DNA from: Dryocola clanedunensis subsp. sulfonylureivorans
Lineage (GTDB): Bacteria > Pseudomonadota > Gammaproteobacteria > Enterobacterales > Enterobacteriaceae
Length of the DNA stretch: 64,000 nt
NCBI RefSeq assembly: GCF_016756775.1
Contig: NZ_JAERMU010000024.1
Location: forward strand, 1 to 64,000
Direction: 5' to 3'
Shown here: in pieces, positions 1 to 11,300 of the stretch
How the letters are laid out: each line of letters begins with the position of its first letter
Numbering within the stretch: the stretch's first letter is position 1
Position numbers and translations under genes: made by a program
The notes under the pieces: model-generated
Databases searched by the model: none
What the model saw: only the letters and a program-made list of their open reading frames with translations
What the model was told of the DNA's origin: nothing

Positions 1-184
1 AGAGTGAACATATTTTGTCTCCTTTCACCTGAGCCAACACGTCATTCCAGCCTTGTACATACGAAGTCAGAGCTTCTGGTTACCGTTCGGATTTTGAGTG
101 ACGTGAAAGGTGAAACGGAGGGCTTAAGCTACGAAGAAAGATCGGCGTCTTCAGGGCGGATACAAGCTTCCTCCGTTTCGTGTA

Positions 185-208
185 ACCGGTAGCTAACCAG
201 CTACCGGT
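185..208. terminator. Perfect 10-bp inverted repeat
   Basis: ACCGGTAGCT and its exact complement are separated by a 4-base loop. There is no T-run on either side, so it is a stable RNA hairpin and possibly a weak or Rho-assisted terminator for a gene left of the window, not a classical intrinsic terminator. Confidence 0.4.
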
Positions 209-220
209 CCAAGATACAAG

Positions 221-246
221 GTCGGATAAGCGCAGCGCCATCCGAC
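221..246 (+). repeat. REP-like palindrome, copy 1
   Basis: A 26-bp palindrome: GTCGGAT, a core AAGCGCAGCGCC, then the complementary arm ATCCGAC. It shares the AAGCGCAGCG core with seven further intergenic copies in this window. Size and placement fit enterobacterial REP (repetitive extragenic palindromic) elements. Confidence 0.75.
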
Positions 247-540
247 ATCCCTATGGAGGGTGCGCCGGAAGTTGATTCAGGGTGGATGATTTCAGGCTGC
301 AGCAAACCATTGCAATAACAATCAATTGGTATTATTAGCCTGCAATTTATTTCGAAAACGTGAAAACAAAAATGCAGGTCATTAAAATAAAAGAACTTTA
401 CCGGGAAAAGATGTCACAAAGTCACGTTCCTTTACCGTTAGAAGGACTCGCACCATTTTCATTACGTTAAGCTTGATAAGCCACAGCGAGATCAATCCCT
501 TATTAATCCTGAAACCAGTCATGCAACGCAGGTGAAAAAA

Positions 541-825
541 ATGAAAACATTAACCGCAGTTTTATTAGCCAGTGCCCTTTGCACCCCTTTATTGGCCGCA
601 GCAGCCGACGCTACCGTTCCGTGGGCGGATAACAGCGGCGGGACTGAAACTCAGCATATCGCCGCTATGGGCGAGAACCTGAACGCTCAGCACCAGGCGA
701 TAACGCAGACTCAGGAAGGCACCTGGGCCGATAACAGCGGCTCGATTAAGGCCGACGAACAGGCGCTGCAAAGCAACAAACCCGCAGTCGCGACCATCCC
801 TGGTTTAATGCCTCATCAGGGATAA
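541..825 (+). CDS. Small secreted protein with WADNSG repeats
   Basis: Predicted periplasmic or secreted protein of 94 aa. The ATG at 541 is preferred over the in-frame GTG at 532 because GCAGGTG lies 6-7 bases upstream as a Shine-Dalgarno sequence. Residues 1-22 form a classical Sec signal peptide (MKTLTAVLLASAL, then an Ala-rich cleavage region). The mature part is hydrophilic, Gln/Asn-rich, has no cysteine, and carries the hexapeptide WADNSG twice about 40 residues apart. No enzyme motif is seen. The upstream region is AT-rich and the gene appears monocistronic. I do not recognise the family; a small stress-induced periplasmic or envelope protein is possible but unproven. Confidence 0.75.
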   Translation: MKTLTAVLLASALCTPLLAAAADATVPWADNSGGTETQHIAAMGENLNAQHQAITQTQEGTWADNSGSIKADEQALQSNKPAVATIPGLMPHQG

Positions 826-864
826 TCAACGCCCTCTCCCTTTACAGGAGAGGGAAAAGCCAGC

Positions 865-890
865 GCCGGAAAAGCGCTTCGTCATCCGGC
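865..890 (-). repeat. REP-like palindrome, copy 2
   Basis: GCCGGA, a core containing AAGCGCTTCG, then TCCGGC: 26 bp in all. It lies in the 72-bp gap between the convergent genes at 541-825 and 898-2286. Confidence 0.65.
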
Positions 891-897
891 AGAGTCG

Positions 898-2286
898 TTA
901 AGCGCCCACGCTCCCCCAGACCATCTCCCCCTGATGGAAAGTGGCGGTACGCGGCGAGATACGCGCGACGGCTTCTGCGGAGCAGGATGCGTCCACCAGC
1001 ACGAAGCTGGCTTCATCCTCAGCTTTCGGCCATGCCCGCTCGCCCTTGTCGTTAAGCGGCAGGATATTGCCGGTGGCAATCGCCAGCGAACGCGACAGCG
1101 ACAGTTCGCTCGGGCGGACGTAGAGCTGGGCGTACAGATTGGCTTTCTCCAGCATGTCCCCCAGGCCGTACGGCGACCAGTGGTCGATCACGCTGTCCGT
1201 CCCCGTCATGACAAACACGCCCTTCTCCTGAAGCTGCCTGAGCGGCATATGCAGCGTGCCAATCGGTACGGTTGAGGCGATGCTAATCTGCTGCGCCGCC
1301 ATGCGGCTGGCAATGTCATCCACCTGCTTTTCATCCATCATCGCCAGCGCGAAGGCGTGGCTGATGGTCAGTTTGCCCTTCAGCTGCGGGGTTTTCTCGA
1401 CGGTTTCCACCATATACTTCACCGCCGCGATGCCCGCCGGGCTGGTTTCATGCAGGTGAATATCCACGCCCTTGTTTTCATCCAGCGCAATCTGGAACAT
1501 GGCGTCGAGGGATTTTTCCATCGCGCCGTCAACATTTGTTGGGTCAAGGCCGCCCACATAGTGCGCCCCGGCCTGCATCGCGTCGCGCATCAGGGCAACG
1601 GAGTTGGAGTGCAGCAGACCGTGCTGCGGGAAGGCAACGATCTCACAGCTGAAGCCGGATTTGCGCTGCTCCAGCACCGCCTGCAGATTCTCCAGGTTCT
1701 TAAGGCCGGACACCGGCTCCACGTTGCAGTGGCTGCGGGCGATAGTCGAGCCTTTCGACTGAATCAGGTCGATAAGCTTTCCGGCGCGCTCCCGGGTGTA
1801 GGGCTGCAGCGCCGGCAACAGCTTCTGTTCGAAGGCAATCATATCCATAATTGTCGTGCCTTCCGGGCGGTTGTGGACGCGCCATGGGCCGCCGTAAAAA
1901 GTTTTATCCAGGTGGATATGCATGTCGCGCATGGCCGGCAGCAGCAGTTTGCTGCCGGCATCGTAATGGGCAAGCGTGGCGTCCGGGTGCTGCCTGTTGG
2001 CGAGCAGCGCCGCTATTTTGCCGTCTTTGATTTCCAGCGTTTTCAGCTCGGTTTCCGTCGCCACCACGGTTTGCCCGTCGCGCACAAAACCAGCTTCCAG
2101 CCGCACGTTATCCAGATAGTAATGCTTTCCTTTTATTAGCCTCATCGCACTAGCGGGCTGACAGGCCGTAGAGGCAGGCTTTGCAGCCTGTGCCATCGAC
2201 CCCGTTGCGCCCAGGATCGCGCAGGCGGCCGCCATTTTGCCGCCGCCGCTTAAAAAGTCGCGTCGGCTTTTATCGGTATTATTCAT
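898..2286 (-). CDS. Tat-exported amidohydrolase, cytosine deaminase-like
   Basis: A 462-aa metal-dependent hydrolase of the amidohydrolase superfamily, close to the cytosine deaminase/AtzC-like branch. The N terminus has a twin-arginine motif (SRRDFL, residues 7-12) followed by a hydrophobic Ala/Gly stretch, so Tat export to the periplasm is predicted; classic CodA is cytosolic. Metal ligands are visible: HIHLDKT near residue 123 (HxH), SHCNVEP, DIHLHET, ISHAF, and the late TGTDSVIDHW aspartate motif. The ATG at 2286 is chosen over a TTG at 2298 because GGAG lies 8 bases before it. It is 95 bp downstream of the autotransporter gene on the same strand. The substrate is unknown; a cyclic amide or aminopyrimidine/triazine-type compound is likely from the family. 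Confidence 0.85.
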   Translation of the reverse strand: MNNTDKSRRDFLSGGGKMAAACAILGATGSMAQAAKPASTACQPASAMRLIKGKHYYLDNVRLEAGFVRDGQTVVATETELKTLEIKDGKIAALLANRQHPDATLAHYDAGSKLLLPAMRDMHIHLDKTFYGGPWRVHNRPEGTTIMDMIAFEQKLLPALQPYTRERAGKLIDLIQSKGSTIARSHCNVEPVSGLKNLENLQAVLEQRKSGFSCEIVAFPQHGLLHSNSVALMRDAMQAGAHYVGGLDPTNVDGAMEKSLDAMFQIALDENKGVDIHLHETSPAGIAAVKYMVETVEKTPQLKGKLTISHAFALAMMDEKQVDDIASRMAAQQISIASTVPIGTLHMPLRQLQEKGVFVMTGTDSVIDHWSPYGLGDMLEKANLYAQLYVRPSELSLSRSLAIATGNILPLNDKGERAWPKAEDEASFVLVDASCSAEAVARISPRTATFHQGEMVWGSVGA

Positions 2287-2327
2287 CGAGTTCTCCAACT
2301 CTTAATTAAAACAAATCACTCATTTTT

Positions 2328-2353
2328 GTCGGATAACGCTGCGCTTATTCGGC
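2328..2353 (-). repeat. REP-like palindrome, copy 3
   Basis: On the minus strand it reads GCCGAATAAGCGCAGCG followed by TTATCCGAC, matching the window consensus. It lies between the autotransporter and the amidohydrolase. Confidence 0.65.
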
Positions 2354-2380
2354 CACGATCGCAGCGTCATCCTCTGTTAT

Positions 2381-5300
2381 CTAAAAGCGAATTTTCATGC
2401 CCAGTGAACCGTTAAAGTCGTTCTCGATTTTGCTGTTCGAGCCGCCGTTCTGGAAGCTCCTGCCCACCTCGGTATAGGCCTGCACGTCTTTAGTGACTTC
2501 CCAGGTAGTGCCGAGCGCCACTTCCGTGGTGCTGTATTGCTGATCGGCCGTGATGGTGGTTGCGCCCGCGTTGTTGGCAGTGTTTTCGAAGCTCGCCGTG
2601 TCGCTGCCGTCCGACAGCTCCTGCCACAGGTTGACCCGCACGTACGGTTTCACCTTGCCCAGATTGGTGTCGTAATTCGCCGCCAGCCTCAGGCCCAGTC
2701 GGCCAATGATCGCGTCGTCAGCGTCGATGGAAGCACGGGTTTTGGCGTCGCCTTTTAGGGTGACGCTGTCAAAATCACTGTGCTGCCAGATGAGCTGCGC
2801 CTGCGGCTCAATGGACCAGTTGCTGTCCCACAGCGCCCACGGTTTACCCACTTCAACGGACGCCAGATAGCTGTTGCCGTCCGGGCTGTAGCTGTCGTTC
2901 TGCTGCTGATTTTTCAGATCGACGCTGTGGTTGCCGTACTGCAGGACGTTATCAACATAGAAGCCATTTTCATGCGTCCAGGTGGCGTAGCCGCCGAGAT
3001 AAACCGACAGCGTGGAGTTATAGCCCGCCACGCCGTAGCCGCCGCTGTTTTCACCCTTGATGGTGCTGTCGACATCCAGCACGGTGGTGTACAGCCCGGC
3101 ACGCCAGTTCTGGTTGTAGTACAGGTCAAAGCCCATCTGCATCCCGTTCATGTTGGTGTCAGATTCGCTGCGGGTCTGGTCGTTAAGCTTTTGGTTGCTG
3201 GACTGCACGATATAGCGCGCCCAGAAGCGCGGTTCGTTGTCCTCCGGGACGTTAACGTTATAGGGATCTTCGTCCCCGACGCGCAGATGCAGCGTGCCGA
3301 GCACGGCCAGGTCTGCCTGGCGAATGGTGGAGGCTACGCTGGTAAAGACCGGCACTTCCGGGCGGTACGCGGTGCGCAGGAACCAGTCTTCGCCCTGCCC
3401 CTGGGCGTTACCGGCGAACAGGCGATACTCCCACGCGCCCGCTTCGAGATGGTCTGCCCCGATGGTGAAGGCATCTTTCGTCGTTTGCGCGGTGGTCGTC
3501 GCGCCGTTGGTGGCTTCGACAACGGTAATGCCGTCGCCGTCGGTTTGCTCGCCCAGCTGGCTGACGTCGATATCGAGCAGGGTTCTGCCCCTCGCCGTGC
3601 CGCCGTTGATCACCAGCCTGTCCGCTACGCCCGGGCTGTGCTGCTGGGCGGCAATTTTCACCGTGCCGTCCAGGCCCACGTAGTCGCCGTTGACGGTCAG
3701 CGTCGACCCCACGTCGTCGCCGCGTAGATTAACCGTGCCCTGGTTGACGAGCGCGGCCACCGACTGGTTTCTGCCGCCGGTATCCAGCAGCGCGCCCCTG
3801 CTGACAACATGCGCTGAATCAGCGCTGAATTTATTCGCGCCCAGCGCCTTCAGCGTTCCGTTCTCCACCAGCGTCGTGCCGGTGTAGCTGTTGCTGCCGC
3901 TCAGCACGGTGGTGCCGCTGCCCTGCTGCCAGAGCTGCCCGCTGCCGGAGATGTCGCCATTAAGCACCAGCGTATTGCTGCGATTAACCTGCAAAACGCC
4001 GTTGTTGAGGATATTCCCCAGCACGCTCCCCGTTTCACCGCCGTTCCCCAGCTGCAGGTTACCCTCGCTGATGGTGGTGCCGCGGAGCCAGGTACTGTTT
4101 TGGGTCAGCGTTAACGTTCCCTCACCCGTTTTGGTGAGCGCACCCAGGCCGCTCACGGCGGAAAGCAGGGAAACGTTGTTGCCGTTAGTATCCACTTTGC
4201 CGCCGACAATCCCGAGGTCGACAGCCCGCGCCGTATCAAAGGCCGCGCCATAACGCAGCGTCCCGCCGTTCAGCGTTAGACTCGTTCCTGCCTGGCCTAG
4301 ATTAGCGTCACGCGCAACCTGCAGCACCCCGCCGCTGACGGTAGTGCCGCCCGCATAGCTGTTTTCGCCATTCAGCAGCAGCGTGCCGAGGTCGGTTTTA
4401 TTGATGCCGCCGCTGCCCGCAATGGCGGAGTTGATGGTGGTGGTATATCTCGCCCCTCTGAGGGTGCCATCCCCAACGCGCAGTTTTGTGTCAGCCGTGT
4501 TGGTGGCGATCACGCCGTCATTGATGACATAGCCATCGGTGGTGAACTGTGCGCCGCTGATGCGCACTTCGCCGAGGCTGTTGTCCACCGTAACGTTACC
4601 CGCTTCGCCGCCGAAAATGGCAAACGAGCCGTCGCTGAACGGGGCGTTAATACGCCCTGCGGGTTTAACCGCATCCGTCGACCAGTTGTCGTTGCCGGCG
4701 CTGTTTTGCCACACGCCGTCGCCGCCCTCGATTTCACGGTTGTTTTTCGTCGAACCATCCGTCGGGCCGTTGCCATCCCAGAAATTGAGCACCACGCCGG
4801 TGCGGTTGACGAGGTTGACCTGGCCTGCCACCGAGGTCTGCACATACAGGTCATCCGCCGCCGGAGGTGCGCTGCCAATGTCCAGTATGTTGTTGGTCAG
4901 GCTGCCGGTGTAGTTAAGCACCCGATAGACGCCGACGTCGAACGAGCCGCCCGGCGTCTGGGTGATGTTGAGTTTGCCGTCGAGATGCAGATCGCCGTTG
5001 ATGTTAATCAGATCGTTAAGCGCGCCGCCCGCGGTAAAGGCCCGGCCAAACTGGAAGTCCAGCTGTGAGTTCTGATTCAGGGTCATCGCCCCGGTGGTCA
5101 ACTCCCCGACGCTGGTTAAGTCCGCCCCGGCGGCAAGATGGGCGTTATCCGCCACGTTCACCGCACCACCGATCACCCCGGCCCCGCCTAACGTGGCACC
5201 GCCGTTGACCGTGACGTTACCCGTCGCCGCCTGTTGATTACCGTTAACCAGCAGCGCCCCCTGCTGCACGGTGGTCGCCCCGGTCCAGGTGTTGTCCCCG

Positions 5301-8300
5301 GTCAGAGTCAATGTGCCGCTGCCAACTTTGCCCAGACTACCGCCGCTGCCGCTGATGACACCGCTGATGGTGTCATTCAGGTTCAGGCTGCCTTCGTTAA
5401 GCGTCGCCGCGCCCAGCTCGACGTTACCCGCCCCGCTCAGCGAGCCGACGGTCGTCGTGCCGCTGACGCCGGAGGCGTTGACTATGCCGCCGACGTTATT
5501 GGCAATGGTTGCGCTTTCAGCCTGTGCGGCATCGGCAATATTGACCGTGCCGGTGTTGGTGACGCGGGCAAGCTCCGCGCTGGCCTCACCGAGCAGGTTC
5601 AGGGTACTATTTGCCAGAATCGTAAACAGCCCCTGGCCGCCGGTCGCGTTATCGGCAACGTTCACCACGCCACCGTTCTGCGCGGTGACCGTGCTATTTG
5701 CCGCGCTCGCCGTATCGTTAAAGCTCAGCGTGCCGTTATCCAGCGTGAAGGCGTGATTTTCCGCCTGCGCCGCATTGTTAAAGGCCAGCGTCCCCTGCTG
5801 ATTCACCGTCACTTTGCTGTCTGCCTTGCCCAGCGCACCTGTCGCGTTGGCGTTAACCGTCACTGCCGCACTGCCGTTTTTGCCGGTGATGGTGGTGTCA
5901 CCCTGGTAAGTATTTGCGCGATCGAGGTTGAGCACGCTGCTGTCCGTCCCGGCAGAAGTGTCTTTTATCGTCAGCTGCCCCGCGCCGCCAATCAAGCCGG
6001 TTGGGGTAAAGGTATTGCCATAGAGGTCGAACTGCCCTCCGCCTGCTTCGCTCAGGAAGATGGGACGAGGAGTTGTAAAGTCCGCGCCGATTTGCAGCGT
6101 CGAATTGTTGTTGATCAGTATCGACGTTCCTGCCAGCCCCAGGTTTTCATCGGCAGAAACCTGTAGCGTGCTGCCGTAGATTTCCGTGCCGCCGCGCCAG
6201 CCGTTGTTGCCGGTCAGAATGAGCCTGCCCGGATCGTATTTCAGGAACTTCAGGACGTCGGACGAGGCGCTGTCTTCAACCAGGTTGGCGGCGATGGTCG
6301 CGGTGGTCGCCTCACCCGCTCCGCCCGCCCCAACGCGCACGATGTAGTAGGCGTTGGCCGCCGTTTCGCCTTCCGATGCATAATTAACCGCCGGCACCAG
6401 CCCGAGGGTTCGCACCATATTCAGCGGTACCGTTCCGCCAGCACCGCCGCTCAGGGTGTAGCCATCGACGGTGAACTGCATGCCGGCGTTATAAATCGGG
6501 CCGTTGACCTCGCTCAGCACCACGTTACCGCCGGTGCCGGAGAACACGGCGTACTGCCGCTGCTGCCACGGGGCGTTACCGACTCCTTGCTCATTGGTCC
6601 AGTTGTTGCTGTCTACCGACGCCTGTGCATACCAGATGCCGCTGCCGCCCTGGATGATATTATCGCCTTCAAAACCGGTAGTTCCGTGGCTAAGGCCAAC
6701 TTCCGGGCCGTCCCAGTACTGCAGGTTGGAGGTATCGTTTTCAAAACCGACCACCAGGTTGACCTCTTTCGGAATGCCCGTCTGAATGCTGTAGACCGAC
6801 GTGTTGCCAACCGGCAGCGTGCCGATGTCCATGCCGTTATTGTCCAGGCCGCCAGTGTAATTAAAGAGGCGATAAACCCCCGGCGCGAAAATGCCTCCCG
6901 GCGTCAGCGAAACGTTGACCGTGCCGTCCAGACTTAAATCGCCGCCGACGTTAACCAGGTCGTTCAGCGTCCCGCCCTGATTAAACACCTGCCCCAGGTC
7001 GAACTTGCTGTTGGTCGTGGAGGAGAGGTTAAGGTCGCCGTTGATATTCAGCGAGCCCGCTCCGCCATCCCCTGGGGTTAATACAGTATTGGCTCCAAAG
7101 GAGGCATCGCCGCCAATCGTGCCCCGCCCGCCCAGCGTTGCGTTGTCCGCCACGGACGTGGCTCCAGTGGCGTTTTGCTGATTGCCGTTGACCAGCAGCG
7201 TCCCTTGATTAACCTGCGTTACGCCGCCATAGCTGTTTGTGCCGCCAAGCCGCGTAATGCCCGCGCCGTCCTGGTGGAATTCACCGCTGCCGGTGATAGC
7301 GCCGTTGAGCGCTACCGCATCGGAACGGTTCACCGTCAGAATGCCGTTGTCGGTTATCGCGGTTTGTGTTGACAGGCCACCTGTTGTGCCGCCGCTGCCG
7401 AGCTGAAGAGCCGCCCCCGAATCAATCAGCGTGCTGCCGGTGTAGGTGCTATTGCCAAGCAGAATGGTGCTGCCTCCGGCCCGTTCAAGGCCGCCGTTGC
7501 CGCTGATAACGCCGCTATAGGTCTGCGACTGCGAACCGTCGAACACCAGCAGGCTGGCCGGATCGCTGGTCACTACGCTGAAATCGTTGATCGAGCTTTT
7601 GCCGGTATTAACCGCGTTGTTGCCGCTGCGTAATGTGGCCCCGCTGTTGACGCTGATGCCCTGAGCACCGCTTAGCGCCAGGTTATTGGCAACACGAACA
7701 TCCGCATCCGCGCCGTTCAGCGTCAGCTGGCTCCAGCCGCTGCCGATGTTGGTGCCGATGGAGATGTTGTCGGCCCCAAGCGTGCCCATCACCGCGCTGG
7801 TATTGTTGAACGTCAGCGTATTGTTACTGCCACCGTTGCTCAGGATGTGCAGCGTCTCGCTGGTATCAACATCGCCAATAGTGGCGCTGTCGTTGCCGTC
7901 GTTACCGGTAAAGGTTACGCCGCCGGTAAGCGTACCGCTGTCCCAGCTAAACTTATCGCTGCCGCTGCCGGCGATTATCTCGCCCTGGGTCGCCCCGCCC
8001 GCCAGCGTAATCGCATCGTTGCCGCTGCCGGATAAGATTGCCGTAGCCCCTGCATCTCCCGCTGAAAGCGTGCCCTGGTTGGTGATGGTGTTATTACCGC
8101 TGCCGCTGGCGTCGATCACAGTTTGCGTCGGACTGTTGCTGGACAAGGTGCCGGTATTGAGGATCGTTCGGTTTGCCGCCGTGCCGTTAATTTGCACCAG
8201 CGCCGAATTATTGAGTATGCCCGTTGAGGTTACGGAACCGCTGTTGGTAAAGGACGAGGCGTTATTCGCCAGAATGGTACTGTTGGTATTGCTGCTGGTC

Positions 8301-11300
8301 TGAACGGTGCCACGGTTGGTGACCGCGCTGGCATCCGCTGCGGAAATCGCCGCCCCCGCCGTACCGCCCATGGTGATATTGGCCCCGGAGTTCACGCTGC
8401 CGTTAGTGCGGGCCAGAATACCCACGCTATTAACGCCGCTGCCATTAATGGTGTAGCCCGTGCCGATGGTCAGGTTACCCGTCGTGTTTAACCCACCGGG
8501 GCGCTCAAAAGCGAAACCGGAGCCGCTGCCCGCCACGTTCAGGATATTACCCGCACCTTCCGCATCAAAGGTGACCGCCGTACGAATCGCCGGGCCGTCA
8601 CCCGCGTTAATAATCACATTATTGAGCGAAATATTGCTGCTGTCGGCGTTGTTATTGATGCCTGCGCCGGAGCCGGAAATCGTGATGGTCGTGTCGCTGG
8701 CGGTCAGCGAGGCTGCTCCCGTATCCATGCGGATCCCATCGGCCCCGCCGCTGGCGATGATTTGGTTATCCGTCCCACCCACCGCAAGCGTAGCGCCATC
8801 GCCAACCAGCTGTACCGCCGCCAGACCGCCAGCCGCGGTGACTCTCCCGAGCTGCGTAACCTGCGCACCTGCGCCCTGGACTTTCACCCCAACATTGCCG
8901 CTGTTGGCCGCGCCGGTGACGTTGATGTCGCCTGTTCCCAGGCTGGCTGCGACGTTAGTAAAGGTGCCCTGATCCTGGATATAGACGCCGATATTATTGG
9001 TCCCGGAAACGTCTATCGGAGCACGGTTATCCGCAATGCCCCCGTTGTGCAGGTAGATACCAATATTATTCGTGCCCGCCAGGCGCATGCCGTCACCGTT
9101 GATGGTCACCTTGCCCTGGTGCGAAACGTCATAGCCTTTTATACCGCTCTGATTCGCCAGTGTTTCGGTATCGGCAAATGAGGTGACATTGGTTGCCAGC
9201 GCCTGATTGGCCGGGCCAATATCGCCATTAATGGAGTAATTTCGCCCATCGACCACTACGGCGGTGGTGTTGTTCGCGCCAAGAACAATGCCGCCGTTCG
9301 TGATGGTGCCCGTTGCGCCACCGGTGACCTTTACGCCAACGCCGTTCAGGCCATTCACATTGATGGTTGCCGGGCCGGTATTCAGCGTCGTTGCTACGTC
9401 ATCGCCCGTATTGATGGTGCCGTCCAGGCCATCATCCCGCCCGTTTGCAAAGACTCCCGTCGACCCTACGCCCGCCACGGTGAGTCTGAATGGCAGACCT
9501 GACGTTCCCGTTGTGCCGTCGAATGTTGCGCCGTGATCGACCACAAACAGGATCGAGCCGTTTTTAGTGTTGTCATTCAGCGTCGCATTAGTGAGGTTGA
9601 TCTTTGCATCCTGACCATAGGCGTAATAGCCGATCTGGTTAGTATTATTGAAGGTTAACGTGGCCGTCGGCGCTACGTTGACCGTTGCCGTACCGCGGGC
9701 ATGAACACCAATGGCCCCGGCGGCCAGCAGGTTAATCGTTGAGGAGATGTTTGCCGTCGCCGCCGCGTTGATCCCTTCGGCATACACCGCGTAGTTACGG
9801 TAGGTGAACGGGTTGCCGTCGCTGTTGCCGGTATCGCCGTCGCCACCCACGGTTATGACGCCAGTGGCTGAAGAGTTCACGCTGGCCGTCGCCTTTTCCG
9901 CCAGCACATTAATCGCGGCGTTATTGTCGCCCATGACATTGATTCTGCCATTGTTAACGACATTGTTGGTGTCCCGTACCGACAGCCCGTAGTTCGGTGA
10001 GGCGGAGCCATTGACCAGATTGCCTAAAACGTTAATGGTGCCGTTGTTTGTGACCTGGCCGGTCGCCTCCTGCGCCAGTATCCCCACCGCATTACGCGTA
10101 TTCAGCCCGAGGTTAACCGTCCCGTCGTTGGTGACCGCCTGGCTGCTGCTGGTGCGGATACCCGCAGATTGCTCATTGCTGCCCACCATCGGCGATGGCG
10201 TGCCGGTCAGCGTGCTGGTGATCGGCGTTGTGCCAACGGTAATGCGCCCGCCGCTGGTGTTTGTAAAAGTGGAGGCACCAGAGATATCTGCGCCAATACC
10301 AGGTGAACGCCCCTCGGCGTTATAAGGGTTACCCACAACGGCAATGGACCCGCTGTTCGTGGCTGTCGTGCTGTCCTGCGCCCGCATACCGGCCACGCTA
10401 GCGGAAGTGCCATCCGGTAAGGCAACGTTGATATAGCCCGTGTTGGTCAGCGTACTGATGCCGCTGCCCTGCATCGCACTCGTGCCCTGGTTATGCTGCG
10501 CGACAACGGAGCCGTTCTTTTCTATCAACAGGCCAGCGTTAAGTGTGCCATTGTTGATTGCCGTAGCCGTTGTGGTCAGCATCCCCACCCCGGCAGGGCT
10601 CAGGCTGCTGCTGCGCCAGAGATTGATATTGCCATTGTTGGTCAAGGTTGCGTTGCTGTCGGCCCGCATGACCGCAGAGGCCCCGTCTACCGCCAGGCTA
10701 CCGGTGCTGGTGACGTTGCCTGCGGCGTTAATTCCGGTGGCATAAATAATGTTCAGGTCGCCGGTGGCAAGCGTCGCATTATTATTGTGCGCGAGGCTGT
10801 CCTCCCAGACATGCCACGAGAGGTTGACCCTGTTTTGCTCCTCATCCTGCAGCAGGCTGGTGATGATGCCGTCATAGGTATTTTGCGCCACGGTCACCGA
10901 ATCAATGACGTTACCGCCGAATTCTGCGGGAAGCTGCACGCCCCCATTCAGCCATAGCTGAATCTGGCTATTGCCCGCGTACTCGCCCTGTCCCAGCAGG
11001 AAATCGTTCACCGTCGCGATATCGGCCTGGGATTTAATCGTAAATTCGATGGAAGGATTAGTCGGACTCAGAAATACCCGCTTCCCGACCTGGACATAGT
11101 TAGGCAGCGTGATGGTGTCATCGTATTGCGAACTTACCGCCTGGTAGCTTTGCTGATCGCTGTTAATGACCGGCGCGGGGGCAAAATGGATAAAGTTATC
11201 GGACTGCCAGTTAACGGTGCTGGTCGGGACATCCAATGCGGAGGCACGGGCAAGAATACTGTTTTTCGCCAGCAGAGAAATCGTGTTTGCTGGCGCTAAA

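Larger units (their letters stand above)
1..540. other. Intergenic region at window start
   Basis: No convincing gene is seen here. A 62-codon open frame at 4-192 has no ribosome binding site and no recognisable motif. The stretch contains a perfect hairpin (185-208) and a REP-like palindrome (221-246). The AT-rich part from about 300 to 530 is the likely promoter region of the small secreted protein that starts at 541. The gene left of the window edge is not visible. Confidence 0.5.

Noticed and set aside
4-192. 62-codon frame at window start
   Set aside because: No ribosome site, no motif, and the sequence beyond it is a hairpin and REP-like element.
1357-2139. 260-codon frame antisense to the amidohydrolase
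   Set aside because: Shadow of the real gene; no protein family features.
5234-6166. 310-codon frame antisense to the autotransporter, and several others there
   Set aside because: Frames opposite a GC-rich repetitive gene stay open by codon bias; no start site or domain.
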